This document shows, one piece after another, positions 13,174-20,414 of a stretch of 20,414 nucleotides of DNA. How positions within the stretch are numbered: the stretch's first letter is position 1; the number at the start of each line of letters is the position of its first letter. A program made the translations under genes and the position numbers. The stretch comes from an uncultured Bacilli bacterium (GTDB lineage Bacteria > Bacillota_I > Bacilli_A > RF39 > UBA660), in NCBI GenBank assembly GCA_944358225.1, contig CALVQP010000013.1, positions 1-20,414 of the forward strand, read 5' to 3'. The notes under the pieces were generated by a model, which was not told the origin of the DNA, made no database searches, and saw nothing but the letters and a program-made list of their open reading frames with translations.

Positions 13174-14166
13174 TTATTTAAATATAGATTTTCTTATTTC
13201 AATTAAAGATGAGCTATAATCATAAGATATTTTAACTAAAGCTGGTTTTTTAACATTAATAAAGCCAATGTTTTTTAAAACTATATCGCTATTTTCTTCT
13301 ATATCATATTCTAATGATTTCATATTAAATTTAGTATGATAAATCTTAGTCAAGAGTAAATCATTACTTAGATAAAAAGTAAAACTATTTTTTTCTTTTA
13401 AATTAGTAATAGCAATTTTTTTATCAATTAAAATAGTTGTATTAGGCTTTAACTGATAAGTTATGGGACGAATATATTTTTTGGGATTTAACTTTCTAAT
13501 AAAATCAATATCATCATTACTACAAATACTATTAGAAATGGTAAAACCAGGAGAATCAATTAAAGTTAATTGATCATTTATTTTAATGTTAATAAAATCT
13601 AAAGTAGTATTTAATACTAAAGATGTAGTTATAGATTTGATGTTCAAATTATAATGTTTAATAACCCTATTAATAAGACTACTTTTACCAGCATTAGTAA
13701 AACCTAGGATATAAGCTTCTTTGATGTTATTTTGCTTAAGATAATTTAAAAAACTAGAAATATTTTGGTTTTTTAAGGCACTTAAAAATAAAATATCCTC
13801 TTTTATTTTGTATACATCTTGGAGCCAATTAATAATTTTTTGAGGTTTAATATATTTAGGTATTATATCATATTTACTAATAATTAAAGTTTTAGAAGTT
13901 TTAATTTTTTGATAAACTTTAATTGTATCTTCATTAATATTTAAAAAATCAATTAAAAATAAGACATGTTTATTATCTTCTTGAACGTGTTTAATAATTT
14001 TATTTTGATTTTCTTTAAGTATTACAGCTTTAGCATCATTATAATGAATTATTTTAAAACATCTTTCACAAAGGTCAGCATCTTTTTTATGTTTGGGGAC
14101 AAATCCTAATTTCTGATTATCCGTACTTTGTAATTTTATACCGCAACCTAAACATTTTCTAATCAT
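13174..14166 (-). CDS. yqeH: Ribosome-assembly GTPase YqeH
   Basis: A circularly permuted GTPase needed for 30S assembly in B. subtilis. 330 residues. An N-terminal zinc finger has Cys5, Cys8, Cys33 and Cys36. The G motifs occur in permuted order: SKYD (97-100, G4), SAL (129-131, G5), GFTNAGKSS (155-163, G1), the Thr pair near 180 (G2) and DSPGF (204-208, G3). A C-terminal domain of about 110 residues follows. Its ATG overlaps the end of yqeG by 8 nt, so the two are translationally coupled; AAAGGAGAG lies in the yqeG end. The usual followers aroE, yqeI, nadD and yqeK are absent and a DUF368 gene takes their place. Confidence 0.94.
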   Translation of the reverse strand: MIRKCLGCGIKLQSTDNQKLGFVPKHKKDADLCERCFKIIHYNDAKAVILKENQNKIIKHVQEDNKHVLFLIDFLNINEDTIKVYQKIKTSKTLIISKYDIIPKYIKPQKIINWLQDVYKIKEDILFLSALKNQNISSFLNYLKQNNIKEAYILGFTNAGKSSLINRVIKHYNLNIKSITTSLVLNTTLDFINIKINDQLTLIDSPGFTISNSICSNDDIDFIRKLNPKKYIRPITYQLKPNTTILIDKKIAITNLKEKNSFTFYLSNDLLLTKIYHTKFNMKSLEYDIEENSDIVLKNIGFINVKKPALVKISYDYSSSLIEIRKSIFK

Positions 14167-14680
14167 GATACTCTCCTTTGGTCAGCAAGCCCTTTTTTTG
14201 AAGATAATGACGAATAGGACGCTCTAATAAACGATTAAATTTAGTAGCAAAAAAATCTACTTTACTTACAGGATTAATTAAAATGCTAGTAAGTCCTACT
14301 CTATTAGCCCCTAAAATATCTGTTAAAAGTTGATCGCCAATACAGGCTATTTCACTTTCTTTAAAATTATATAATTTCATAATTTTTTGATATTTACCTT
14401 TTAAAGGTTTTTTAGAATTCGCTGCGGTATCAATATTGAAAGCATCTTTAAATGGTTGAAGTCTAGTTTTACCACTATTAGAAAATAGTATGACTTTAAA
14501 TCCCATCTCTTGCAAACCATTAATTAACTCTTTTTCTTTTACTCCTGGTTTTTTTGTATGAATGGGAGCAATAGTATTATCTAGATCAAATAGTAAACAT
14601 TTGATGCCATTTTTTTTAAGTTTTTTATAATTTATAGAAAATATACTTTGACTATAAATATCCGGCGCAAATTTATCCAC
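14159..14680 (-). CDS. yqeG: YqeG-family HAD phosphatase
   Basis: HAD-superfamily IIIA phosphatase of 173 residues with LLFDLDNTIAP (the DxDNT nucleophile motif, about 29-39), ILFSNSGKTR (motif II), a Lys in SKKPLKGKY (motif III) and CIGDQLLTDILGANRVG (motif IV). Its substrate is not known; yqeG is nearly always paired with yqeH. The start is GTG at 14680, 4 nt after AGAGGTG. It sits 13 nt after the cysteine desulfurase gene and overlaps yqeH. Confidence 0.92.
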   Translation of the reverse strand: MDKFAPDIYSQSIFSINYKKLKKNGIKCLLFDLDNTIAPIHTKKPGVKEKELINGLQEMGFKVILFSNSGKTRLQPFKDAFNIDTAANSKKPLKGKYQKIMKLYNFKESEIACIGDQLLTDILGANRVGLTSILINPVSKVDFFATKFNRLLERPIRHYLQKKGLLTKGEYHD

Positions 14681-14693
14681 TAGACACCTCTTT

Positions 14694-15830
14694 CTATACT
14701 TCTTTAAAAGTTATTAAGCTTTTGTATTTTTCATCAAAGCAATCTAAAAAATAGTTAACTTCATCTAAAGTAGTCATATGTGATAAACTAATTCTAATGG
14801 TTGTTCTAGCTCTTTTTTTATCATCATAGACACTTAATATTGTCGGACTTAGTTCTCCTTTAGAACAGGCTGTTAATGTACTTACATAGATGTTTTCTTC
14901 TTCTAAAGCATGAATAAATGTTTCGCTTTTAATATCCATTAAACTAATATTTAAAATATGGGGAATACAATATGATGTTTTATTTATTTTTAAATTATTG
15001 TATTTGTTGAGTTTTAAAACGATTTTTTCATTTAGTTTGCTAATAAAACTTTCTTTTTGGTCCATATTAGTTAAAGCAATTCTTAAAGCTTTAGAAAAAG
15101 CAACGATTAAAGGAAGAGCGGGAGTTCCCGGATTAAAAGGATTAAAGTCTTTACTACTGCCATGGATTAATGGTTCAAAATGAATTTTTTTATCTTTATA
15201 TAAAAAGCCGATTCCCTTAGGTCCATATATTTTATGGGCTGAAGCTGATGCTAAATCTACATCGTGCAGATTGATATTAACTTTACCTAAAGCTTGAGTA
15301 ATATCGGAATGAAATAAAATATTGGCATTCATTTTTTTGATAACTTGTCTTAAAGTCTTTAATGGTTGACGAATACCCATCTCACTATTAACTGCACAAA
15401 TACTAACTAAAAAGGTATCTTTTTTAATTTTTTTTCTTAAATCTTCAAAATCAATAACACCGTTTTTATCATTATTAACGTAAGTAATAGTATAGCCTTT
15501 TGTTTCTAAAAATTCACATATTTTATAAATTGAAGGATGTTCTAATTTAGATACAATGATATTTTTTTTATCTTTAGCATAGTGCTCTAAGATACCTTTG
15601 AAAGCAAAATTGTTAGCTTCGGTTGCCCCACTTGTTAAAATTAATTCTTCTGATTCAATTTTTAAAAGATCACACATTTGCTCTATGGCACTATTTAATA
15701 ATTCTTTGGATTTAATGCCTAAAGAATGGATTGAATTGGAATTACCAATATAATCCTTACTTGCTTTGTTATAGGAGTCTAATACGTCAATTGAAATGGG
15801 AGTTGTTGCACTATAATCTAAATATATCAT
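14694..15830 (-). CDS. Cysteine desulfurase (NifS/IscS type)
   Basis: A PLP enzyme that takes sulfur from cysteine for Fe-S clusters or thio-modified tRNA. 378 residues. Seen: YLDYSATTP at the start, TSGATEANNFA, LEHPSI, the PLP lysine Lys200 in SASAHKIYGPKGIGFLYK's core, and the catalytic Cys322 in STLTACSKGEL. The usual GGGQExGxRxGT loop is altered to HGSSKDFNPFNPGTP, a variant stretch. The ATG at 15830 is chosen because AGGTGG lies 5 nt before it; a GTG at 15839 is part of that site. No iscU/sufU or thiI gene is adjacent. It leads the operon with yqeG, yqeH and probably the DUF368 gene under a TTGAAG-N17-TATAAT promoter. Confidence 0.93.
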   Translation of the reverse strand: MIYLDYSATTPISIDVLDSYNKASKDYIGNSNSIHSLGIKSKELLNSAIEQMCDLLKIESEELILTSGATEANNFAFKGILEHYAKDKKNIIVSKLEHPSIYKICEFLETKGYTITYVNNDKNGVIDFEDLRKKIKKDTFLVSICAVNSEMGIRQPLKTLRQVIKKMNANILFHSDITQALGKVNINLHDVDLASASAHKIYGPKGIGFLYKDKKIHFEPLIHGSSKDFNPFNPGTPALPLIVAFSKALRIALTNMDQKESFISKLNEKIVLKLNKYNNLKINKTSYCIPHILNISLMDIKSETFIHALEEENIYVSTLTACSKGELSPTILSVYDDKKRARTTIRISLSHMTTLDEVNYFLDCFDEKYKSLITFKEV

Positions 15831-15847
15831 CTTAACCACCTAAAGTA

Positions 15848-15876
15848 ATTATAAACGAACGGCTATAATTCTTCAA
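15848..15876 (-). promoter_or_regulatory. Promoter of the cysteine desulfurase-yqeGH operon
   Basis: TTGAAG (15876-15871), a 17-nt spacer and TATAAT (15853-15848) on the minus strand, 18 nt before the start codon. The 25-bp tandem repeat ends just upstream of the -35. Confidence 0.75.
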
Positions 15877-15877
15877 G

Positions 15878-15927
15878 AATAAAGAGTATTTATGGGAATT
15901 AAAATAAAGAGTATTTATGGGAATTAA
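15878..15927. repeat. Perfect 25-bp tandem duplication
   Basis: Two identical 25-bp units, 15878-15902 and 15903-15927, each starting AATAAAGAGTATTTATGG. They lie between the infB terminator and the cysteine desulfurase -35; the second copy runs into the T tract of the terminator. Two copies with no difference suggest a recent duplication. Confidence 0.9.
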
Positions 15928-15951
15928 AAAAGTTGCTAAAATAATAACAAC
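15926..15951 (-). terminator. infB operon terminator
   Basis: GTTGTTA (15951-15945, minus strand) pairs with TAGCAAC (15938-15932), 7 bp with one T-G pair and a 6-nt loop, followed by T6 (15931-15926). It starts directly after the infB stop. Confidence 0.75.
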
Positions 15952-18063
15952 TTAGACTCTTTTTATTTCTACCATTTCAAAACATTCTAAAATATCTTTT
16001 TCTTTAATATCATTAAAGTTTTCTAAGGTAATACCACATTCAAAACCTTTTTTAACTTCTTTAACAGTATCTTTTCCTCTTTGAACACTAGCAATTTTAC
16101 CTTCATGAATAATTACACCATCACGAACAACTCGAACATCAGAAGCATTTTTAATAACGCCATCAATTACATATGATCCAGCAATAGTTCCAACTTTGGA
16201 AAATTTGAATAGTTGACGAACTTCAGCACTTCCGGTAATTTTTTCTTCATATTCGGGATCTAACATTCCTTTCATTGCTAATTCCATTTCTTCGACTAAT
16301 TTGTAAATAATGGTATAAAGGCGAATATCAACAGAATATTCTTTAGCAATTTCTTTAGTCATAGCACTTGGCGAAACATTAAAGCCGATAACGATAGCGT
16401 TAGAAGCGTTAGCTAAAACAACATCACTTTCGCTAATGGTCCCTATTCCGGAGCGAATTATATTAATTTTAACTCCTTCGACATCAATTTTTTCTAAAGC
16501 ACTACGTACTGCTTCTTCAGAGCCTCGAACATCAGTTTTTAAAACAACGTTTATTTCTTTATTACCTGCATTAATGTGAGCAAATAAATCATCTAAAGAA
16601 ACAACTTCTTTTTTTTGATTATTTTCTTTAAAGGCTACTTCTCTTTTGCTAGCAATAGTTTTGGCCTGACTTTCTGTTTCAAAAGCCATAAATTTATCTC
16701 CTGCCGCCGGATTTCCAGAAAGACCTGTAATTTCCACAGGAGTTGACGGACCAGCTTCGACAATAGATTCACCTAAGTCATTTTTTATAGTTCTAACTTT
16801 ACCAAAATTATGACCAACTACTACTGGATCCCCTAGGCGTAAAGTACCATTTTGAATTAGAATAGAAGCAACTCCCCCGACATTTTTATCTATCTTAGAT
16901 TCAATAACAGTTCCCATGGCATAACGTTTTGGATTAGCTTTATATTCTTCAACTTCAGCAATAGCTAAAATAGTTTCTAAAAGTAAATCAACACCTTCTC
17001 CTGTAGCTGCAGAGATATTAACAAAAGGAATATTTCCACCCCATTCCTCAGGAGTAAGATTGATTTCAGCCATTTGAGTACGAATACGTTCTGGATTAGC
17101 ATCTGGTTTATCAATTTTATTAACAGCAACTACTATTGGAACTTTGGCTGATAAAGCATGATCTACAGCTTCTTTAGTTTGAGGCATGACACCATCATCC
17201 GCCGCAACAATAATAATTACGACATCAGTTACACTTGCTCCGCGAGCACGCATTTGGGTAAATGCAGCATGACCTGGAGTATCGATAAATGTTAATTTTT
17301 CACCATTTTTAGTTACTTGATATGCTCCAATATGTTGAGTAATTCCTCCAAATTCACCATTAACGACATGAGAAGAACGAATATAGTCTAAAAGCGTTGT
17401 TTTTCCATGGTCTACGTGTCCCATTATAGTAACTACAGGTGGACGCTTTACTAAATCTTTTTCATCATCAATTACTTCATATTCTTCAAAGTTTGCTAAA
17501 TCACGCGTTGAATCCTTTTTTAATGTTTTATTATATTCTAGGGCTACTATCTCGGCATTTTCATAATCAATAACTTGATTTAAATTAAGCATTAAACCTA
17601 AAGACATTAATTTAGCTATAACAGCAGTTGCATTAACTCCTAAACTATCAGCTAATTGAGCTACGGTCATGTTTTCGTGATATAAAACAATATCTTTTTG
17701 CTCAGTATTAGTTTTTAATTTGCTTTTATTTTTATACATTGCCTTTCTTTTATGACTATAATCATCATTGTTTTTTACTTGAGCTTTTTTCTTAAGCTTT
17801 TGTTTACGAATATTATCATCTACAGCATGTTTTACACTACTTAATTCCATAATTTCATCTACAGCTTCATCAATTACATCTTGTTCTTCTAAACTTGATT
17901 CGCTATTAGTGCTAATTAAGCTAAAAACATTGTCTAGAATTATAATATCATCATCTTCTAAAATATCATTTCCACCTTGGGCAGTTATGGCTAATTCTTT
18001 ACATTTTTTCAATACTTCGGCTACTGAAAGATTCATAGATAAAGCATATTCTTTAACACTCAT
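15952..18063 (-). CDS. infB: Translation initiation factor IF-2
   Basis: The GTPase that brings initiator tRNA to the 30S subunit. 703 residues. Two IF2-N modules (about 1-45 and 130-180) are joined by a charged linker. The G domain has GHVDHGKT (215-222), GGITQHIGAY, DTPGH (261-265), NKID (315-318) and SAA, and the C-terminal domains with FGKVRTI, SDVVLANAS and a GITLENFNDIKEKD ending follow. AAAGGAAGG sets the ATG. It is the last gene of the rimP-nusA-rnpM-infB operon, 15 nt after rnpM; ylxQ, which often lies between, is absent. rbfA and truB do not follow. Confidence 0.97.
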   Translation of the reverse strand: MSVKEYALSMNLSVAEVLKKCKELAITAQGGNDILEDDDIIILDNVFSLISTNSESSLEEQDVIDEAVDEIMELSSVKHAVDDNIRKQKLKKKAQVKNNDDYSHKRKAMYKNKSKLKTNTEQKDIVLYHENMTVAQLADSLGVNATAVIAKLMSLGLMLNLNQVIDYENAEIVALEYNKTLKKDSTRDLANFEEYEVIDDEKDLVKRPPVVTIMGHVDHGKTTLLDYIRSSHVVNGEFGGITQHIGAYQVTKNGEKLTFIDTPGHAAFTQMRARGASVTDVVIIIVAADDGVMPQTKEAVDHALSAKVPIVVAVNKIDKPDANPERIRTQMAEINLTPEEWGGNIPFVNISAATGEGVDLLLETILAIAEVEEYKANPKRYAMGTVIESKIDKNVGGVASILIQNGTLRLGDPVVVGHNFGKVRTIKNDLGESIVEAGPSTPVEITGLSGNPAAGDKFMAFETESQAKTIASKREVAFKENNQKKEVVSLDDLFAHINAGNKEINVVLKTDVRGSEEAVRSALEKIDVEGVKINIIRSGIGTISESDVVLANASNAIVIGFNVSPSAMTKEIAKEYSVDIRLYTIIYKLVEEMELAMKGMLDPEYEEKITGSAEVRQLFKFSKVGTIAGSYVIDGVIKNASDVRVVRDGVIIHEGKIASVQRGKDTVKEVKKGFECGITLENFNDIKEKDILECFEMVEIKRV

Positions 18064-18078
18064 AAATACCTTCCTTTC

Positions 18079-18339
18079 TTATTTTAGGATATCTAATATT
18101 TCATCATATATTTGATCTGGAACTTCTACTTCTAAGATTTTATTTAATATTTTACTTTGACGAGCTTTATTAACAACATCTAAATCTTTTTTTAAGTATG
18201 CTCCTTTACCATTTATTTTTCCTTTTAGATCAATTAGAACTTCTTTTTGAGGTGTTCTAACTATTCGTAGCAAATCTTTTTTTTCACATTTTTCTTTAGT
18301 TATAACACAAGTGCGCATAGGAATTTTTTTTACTTTCAT
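18079..18339 (-). CDS. rnpM: RNase P modulator RnpM (YlxR)
   Basis: 86 residues, complete for the YlxR/DUF448 family: PMRTCVITKEKCEKKDLLRIVRT's pattern (CxxxxxxxxKxxLxRxV), a GKINGKGAYL loop and a helical C-terminus. YlxR proteins bind the RNase P RNA and modulate its activity in B. subtilis. The ATG at 18339 follows AAAAGGAGG by 6 nt; an in-frame start at 18375 would lie inside nusA. It is 13 nt after nusA and 15 nt before infB. Confidence 0.92.
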   Translation of the reverse strand: MKVKKIPMRTCVITKEKCEKKDLLRIVRTPQKEVLIDLKGKINGKGAYLKKDLDVVNKARQSKILNKILEVEVPDQIYDEILDILK

Positions 18340-18352
18340 ACTATGCCTCCTT

Positions 18353-19468
18353 TTAGTCTTGGTTACCCTCTTCATTTATTTGAGCAAGAGTTTTAACACT
18401 TATTTTATATTTAGTTAGTTTAGAAGCTAGTTTAACATTAGTTCCTTTTTTACCAATAGCTAAAGAGAAATTATCATCATCTAGGATTGCTAAGGCTTCT
18501 TTTTTCTTTTCATCGGTAATGTTAACTATAGCATTTTTCGCAGGAGATAAGGCATTAGCAATAAATTCTTCGGGTTTTTCACTATATAATACTAAATCAA
18601 CTTTTTCCCCATTTAATTCTTTAAGAATGTTGCCAATTCTAGATCCGCCCTGACCAATGCACGCTCCAATAGGCTCTATGTTATCAACAGTAGAATAAAT
18701 AGCTACTTTACTTCGTACTCCCGCTTCGCGAGCTACAGCATATAACATGATTAATCCTTCGGCTAATTCAGGAATTTCACTTTCAAAAAGACGTTTAACA
18801 AATCCATAATGTTTTCTTGATAATAAGATTAAAGGTCCTTTTGTACCAGCTTCAACTTTTGTAACGTAAACCTTAATTGAAGATCCCATTTTAACAGTTT
18901 CTCCAGGAATCATTTCTTTTTTAGGTAAAATTCCTCTAGTTCTTCCTAAATCAACATAGTAATTATTAGCATCCTCTAAAGCTAAAGTCCCTACCATTAA
19001 TTCATCTTGTTTATCTGAAAATTCTTCAATAATACTATTTCTTTCTGCTTCTCTAATTTTTTGCATCACAACTTGTTTAGCCGTACTTGTTGCCACTCTT
19101 CCAAAATCAGCTGGGGTTATTTCTTTTTCAATTGTTTCTCCAACTTTTATATCTGGAACTATTTCTTTAGCATCTTCTAAAAGAATTTGCGCATCGGGAT
19201 TAATTTCTGGTTCTGTATAGGTGATGTTTCCTTCTTCATCAACAATTTCTTCACCATCGATATAATCATCAACAACAACAAGATAAGAAAATACCTTAAT
19301 CTCGCCAGTTTCTCTATTTATATCTACTCTAACGTTTGTTTTGGAATCAAAGTTTTTCTTATAAGCAGTTGTTAAAGCTTGTTCCATGGCCTCAAAAACT
19401 ATATCTTTAGATATCCCTTTTTCTTTTACTATATGATCTAACGCTGCAATAAATTCTTTAGCATTCAT
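18353..19468 (-). CDS. nusA: Transcription termination/antitermination factor NusA
   Basis: Binds RNA polymerase and nascent RNA to control pausing and termination. 371 residues, the usual Gram-positive length without the extra C-terminal repeats. N-terminal polymerase-binding domain (1-125), S1 domain (about 133-200, with VDLGRTRGILPKKEMIPGE in its core), KH1 (with GACIGQGGSRIGNI) and KH2 (with SLAIGKKGTNVKLAS). AGAGGAGAG before the ATG lies in the last codons of rimP, so the two genes are coupled. Confidence 0.97.
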   Translation of the reverse strand: MNAKEFIAALDHIVKEKGISKDIVFEAMEQALTTAYKKNFDSKTNVRVDINRETGEIKVFSYLVVVDDYIDGEEIVDEEGNITYTEPEINPDAQILLEDAKEIVPDIKVGETIEKEITPADFGRVATSTAKQVVMQKIREAERNSIIEEFSDKQDELMVGTLALEDANNYYVDLGRTRGILPKKEMIPGETVKMGSSIKVYVTKVEAGTKGPLILLSRKHYGFVKRLFESEIPELAEGLIMLYAVAREAGVRSKVAIYSTVDNIEPIGACIGQGGSRIGNILKELNGEKVDLVLYSEKPEEFIANALSPAKNAIVNITDEKKKEALAILDDDNFSLAIGKKGTNVKLASKLTKYKISVKTLAQINEEGNQD

Positions 19469-19469
19469 T

Positions 19470-19724
19470 TTACTCTCCTCTTTCTTTACTTATTATATCT
19501 AAAATGTATGATTCTTCAATAAAATCGTATTTATCAACTACAGGATTAATTATATTTGTTGCTTCAACTATCGTATCTAAATCAATACCATTTACTTTAT
19601 CCAACTCAATAGTTAGAAATTTATATTTTCCTTCTTCGCGAATTTCAATATTACTAACAATTAATTCCATCGGATTTATTACTTTTTGAACTTCCTGTTT
19701 AAGCTTTTCTAAATTTTTATCCAC
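19470..19724 (-). CDS. rimP: Ribosome maturation factor RimP, N-terminal domain only
   Basis: RimP helps 30S assembly. The 84-residue product has the N-terminal domain only: an opening helix, LIVSNIEIREEGKYKFLTIELDK (the strand pair matching the family's VE...G....L.v.iD), GIDLDTIVEATNIINPVVD and a closing EESYILDIIS strand. The family is normally about 150 residues with a C-terminal SH3-like domain after the SSPG motif; here the stop comes where SSPG would be, right in the nusA ribosome site. The start is GTG at 19724 after GAGGTG. It leads the operon. Position before nusA makes the identity firm despite the truncation. Confidence 0.85.
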   Translation of the reverse strand: MDKNLEKLKQEVQKVINPMELIVSNIEIREEGKYKFLTIELDKVNGIDLDTIVEATNIINPVVDKYDFIEESYILDIISKERGE

Positions 19725-19748
19725 CTCTTCACCTCACATCAATAATAA

Positions 19749-19770
19749 AAGCAGGATTTTCTGCCCGCTT
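19749..19770 (-). promoter_or_regulatory. Leader hairpin of the rimP-nusA transcript
   Basis: AAGCGGG (19770-19764, minus strand) pairs with CCTGCTT (19755-19749), 7 bp with one G-T pair and an 8-nt loop, then TTTATTATT. It begins about 10 nt after the expected transcription start and 25 nt before the rimP start. A hairpin plus U-rich stretch here looks like an attenuator, which could let NusA regulate its own operon; the U tract is interrupted, so efficiency is unsure. Confidence 0.5.
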
Positions 19771-19786
19771 CTTTCATGTCGTAATT

Positions 19787-19815
19787 ATTATACCATAGTT
19801 TTTTAAATATGGGAA
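19787..19815 (-). promoter_or_regulatory. Promoter of the rimP-nusA-rnpM-infB operon
   Basis: TTCCCA (19815-19810), a 17-nt spacer and TATAAT (19792-19787) with a TGG extension on the minus strand. Confidence 0.7.
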
Positions 19816-19835
19816 ATTTTTTGTTTTTTGCACAA

Positions 19836-20414
19836 TTAAGATATTTCTGGTCCAGCTTTAAACGTCGATGTTCCAATATTTGTATAAAGTTTATTATTAA
19901 TAATATCATATAGTCCTAAAACACTATCGCTTTTTCGCTTAGCGGCTACAAAATAATGTTTAATTATCTTATTTTCTAAAATAGCAAAATTATAAAGGCG
20001 CCCTTTAAACTTTCTAGAATCAACTCCAACACTTTGTTTTAAGGCGAAAATATGCAAGGAATTAGTGCTAGAAAATGAAGAACTAGTATATTTTTTTATT
20101 AAAGTATTGTTCATGTAGGCCCCAGCTGCAGAGTTATTTAGAGTAACTTTTTGATTTAAAGGTAAATTATAATTAACTGATGATTGAGAATTACCAAACA
20201 TGCTGTAACAAGCATTTGTCATCTGAATAAGGGCATGGGCATCTTTAGAATTAATTATATCTCTGCTTCCATACAAAAATCCTCCGTAACTAGTCATTAA
20301 AAATTGACTTTCAACCATAGTATTATTAGTAGCCTTGTATCCTGTATCAATATATTGAGTACCAGTAGTTTCTAAATACTCTATTTTTTGATATTCCGTT
20401 GGTAAAATTATATT
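19836..20414 (-). CDS. Surface-type protein with LamG-like repeat module (C-terminal part)
   Basis: The frame is open to the window edge, so 192 residues of a longer protein are visible and the ATG at 20318 is not its start. At the edge it reads LPTEYQKIEYLETTGTQYID, the widespread LPxxYxxxEYIESTGTQYIDTG module of gut Bacillota cell-surface proteins. About 100 residues of beta-rich LamG/concanavalin-like sequence follow with RLYNFAI, and the module closes with LYDIINNKLYTNIGTSTF and AGPEIS, then the stop. Such proteins are generally large and exported; ligand unknown. No sorting signal follows the module. No clear terminator is seen before the rimP promoter. Confidence 0.8.
   Translation of the reverse strand, partial: NIILPTEYQKIEYLETTGTQYIDTGYKATNNTMVESQFLMTSYGGFLYGSRDIINSKDAHALIQMTNACYSMFGNSQSSVNYNLPLNQKVTLNNSAAGAYMNNTLIKKYTSSSFSSTNSLHIFALKQSVGVDSRKFKGRLYNFAILENKIIKHYFVAAKRKSDSVLGLYDIINNKLYTNIGTSTFKAGPEIS

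Noticed and set aside
1..20414. Mycoplasma-type code with TGA as tryptophan
   Set aside because: gpr and the DUF368 gene end in TGA at the expected family length, and Trp is TGG in all genes checked.

Overview
The window reads as chromosome of a very AT-rich (by eye about 70% A+T), endospore-forming low-GC Bacillota, probably a gut-type Bacilli close to the Erysipelotrichales/RF39 lineages. Evidence: gpr (spore protease) and cotE (spore coat) are both present, housekeeping synteny is Bacillus-like (gpr divergent from rpsT; cotE, mutL and miaA close together; yqeG-yqeH; rimP-nusA-rnpM-infB), and promoters are classic TTGACA/TATAAT, often with a TGn extended -10. TGA is a stop (gpr and the DUF368 gene end in it), so the genetic code is standard. 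No rRNA, tRNA or CRISPR was seen.

Layout. 1-3055 is the accessory part: the 5' end of a gene leaving the window, a shortened gpr, rpsT, a secreted transglutaminase-like protein, an IS3-like remnant and a membrane-anchored protein. 3056-6319 holds two paralogous two-helix membrane proteins flanking an operon of a kinase-like protein, a truncated kinase-like protein and miaA. 6368-9923 carries mutL, an HD hydrolase, khpA, rpsP and cotE. 10048-10550, on the plus strand, holds a 34-residue ORF and a HIT hydrolase. 10547-15830, on the minus strand, holds a HerA-like ATPase, a DUF368 polyprenyl-phosphate transporter, yqeH, yqeG and a cysteine desulfurase. 15952-19724 is the rimP-nusA-rnpM-infB translation/transcription operon. 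19836-20414 is the C-terminal end of a surface-type LamG-like protein.

Most notable signal: two homopolymeric G tracts (G8 and G9 on the minus strand) each sit between a perfect TTGACA -35 and a candidate -10, one driving the gene leaving the left edge and one driving the membrane-anchored protein at 2397-2893. That second gene also has an A8 run right after its start codon, which puts the start out of frame with the body; one extra A would restore a membrane-anchored protein. These are the hallmarks of phase-variable contingency loci. As read, the first promoter has an ideal 17-nt spacer (ON) and the second gene looks OFF at both levels. Homopolymer length errors in the assembly are the main alternative.

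The genome is tightly packed: terminators run into stop codons (rpsT, khpA, the gene at 5723), promoters lie inside terminators (rpsT to transglutaminase; cotE to rpsP), and one stop codon supplies the TGn of the next promoter (DUF368 to HerA-like).
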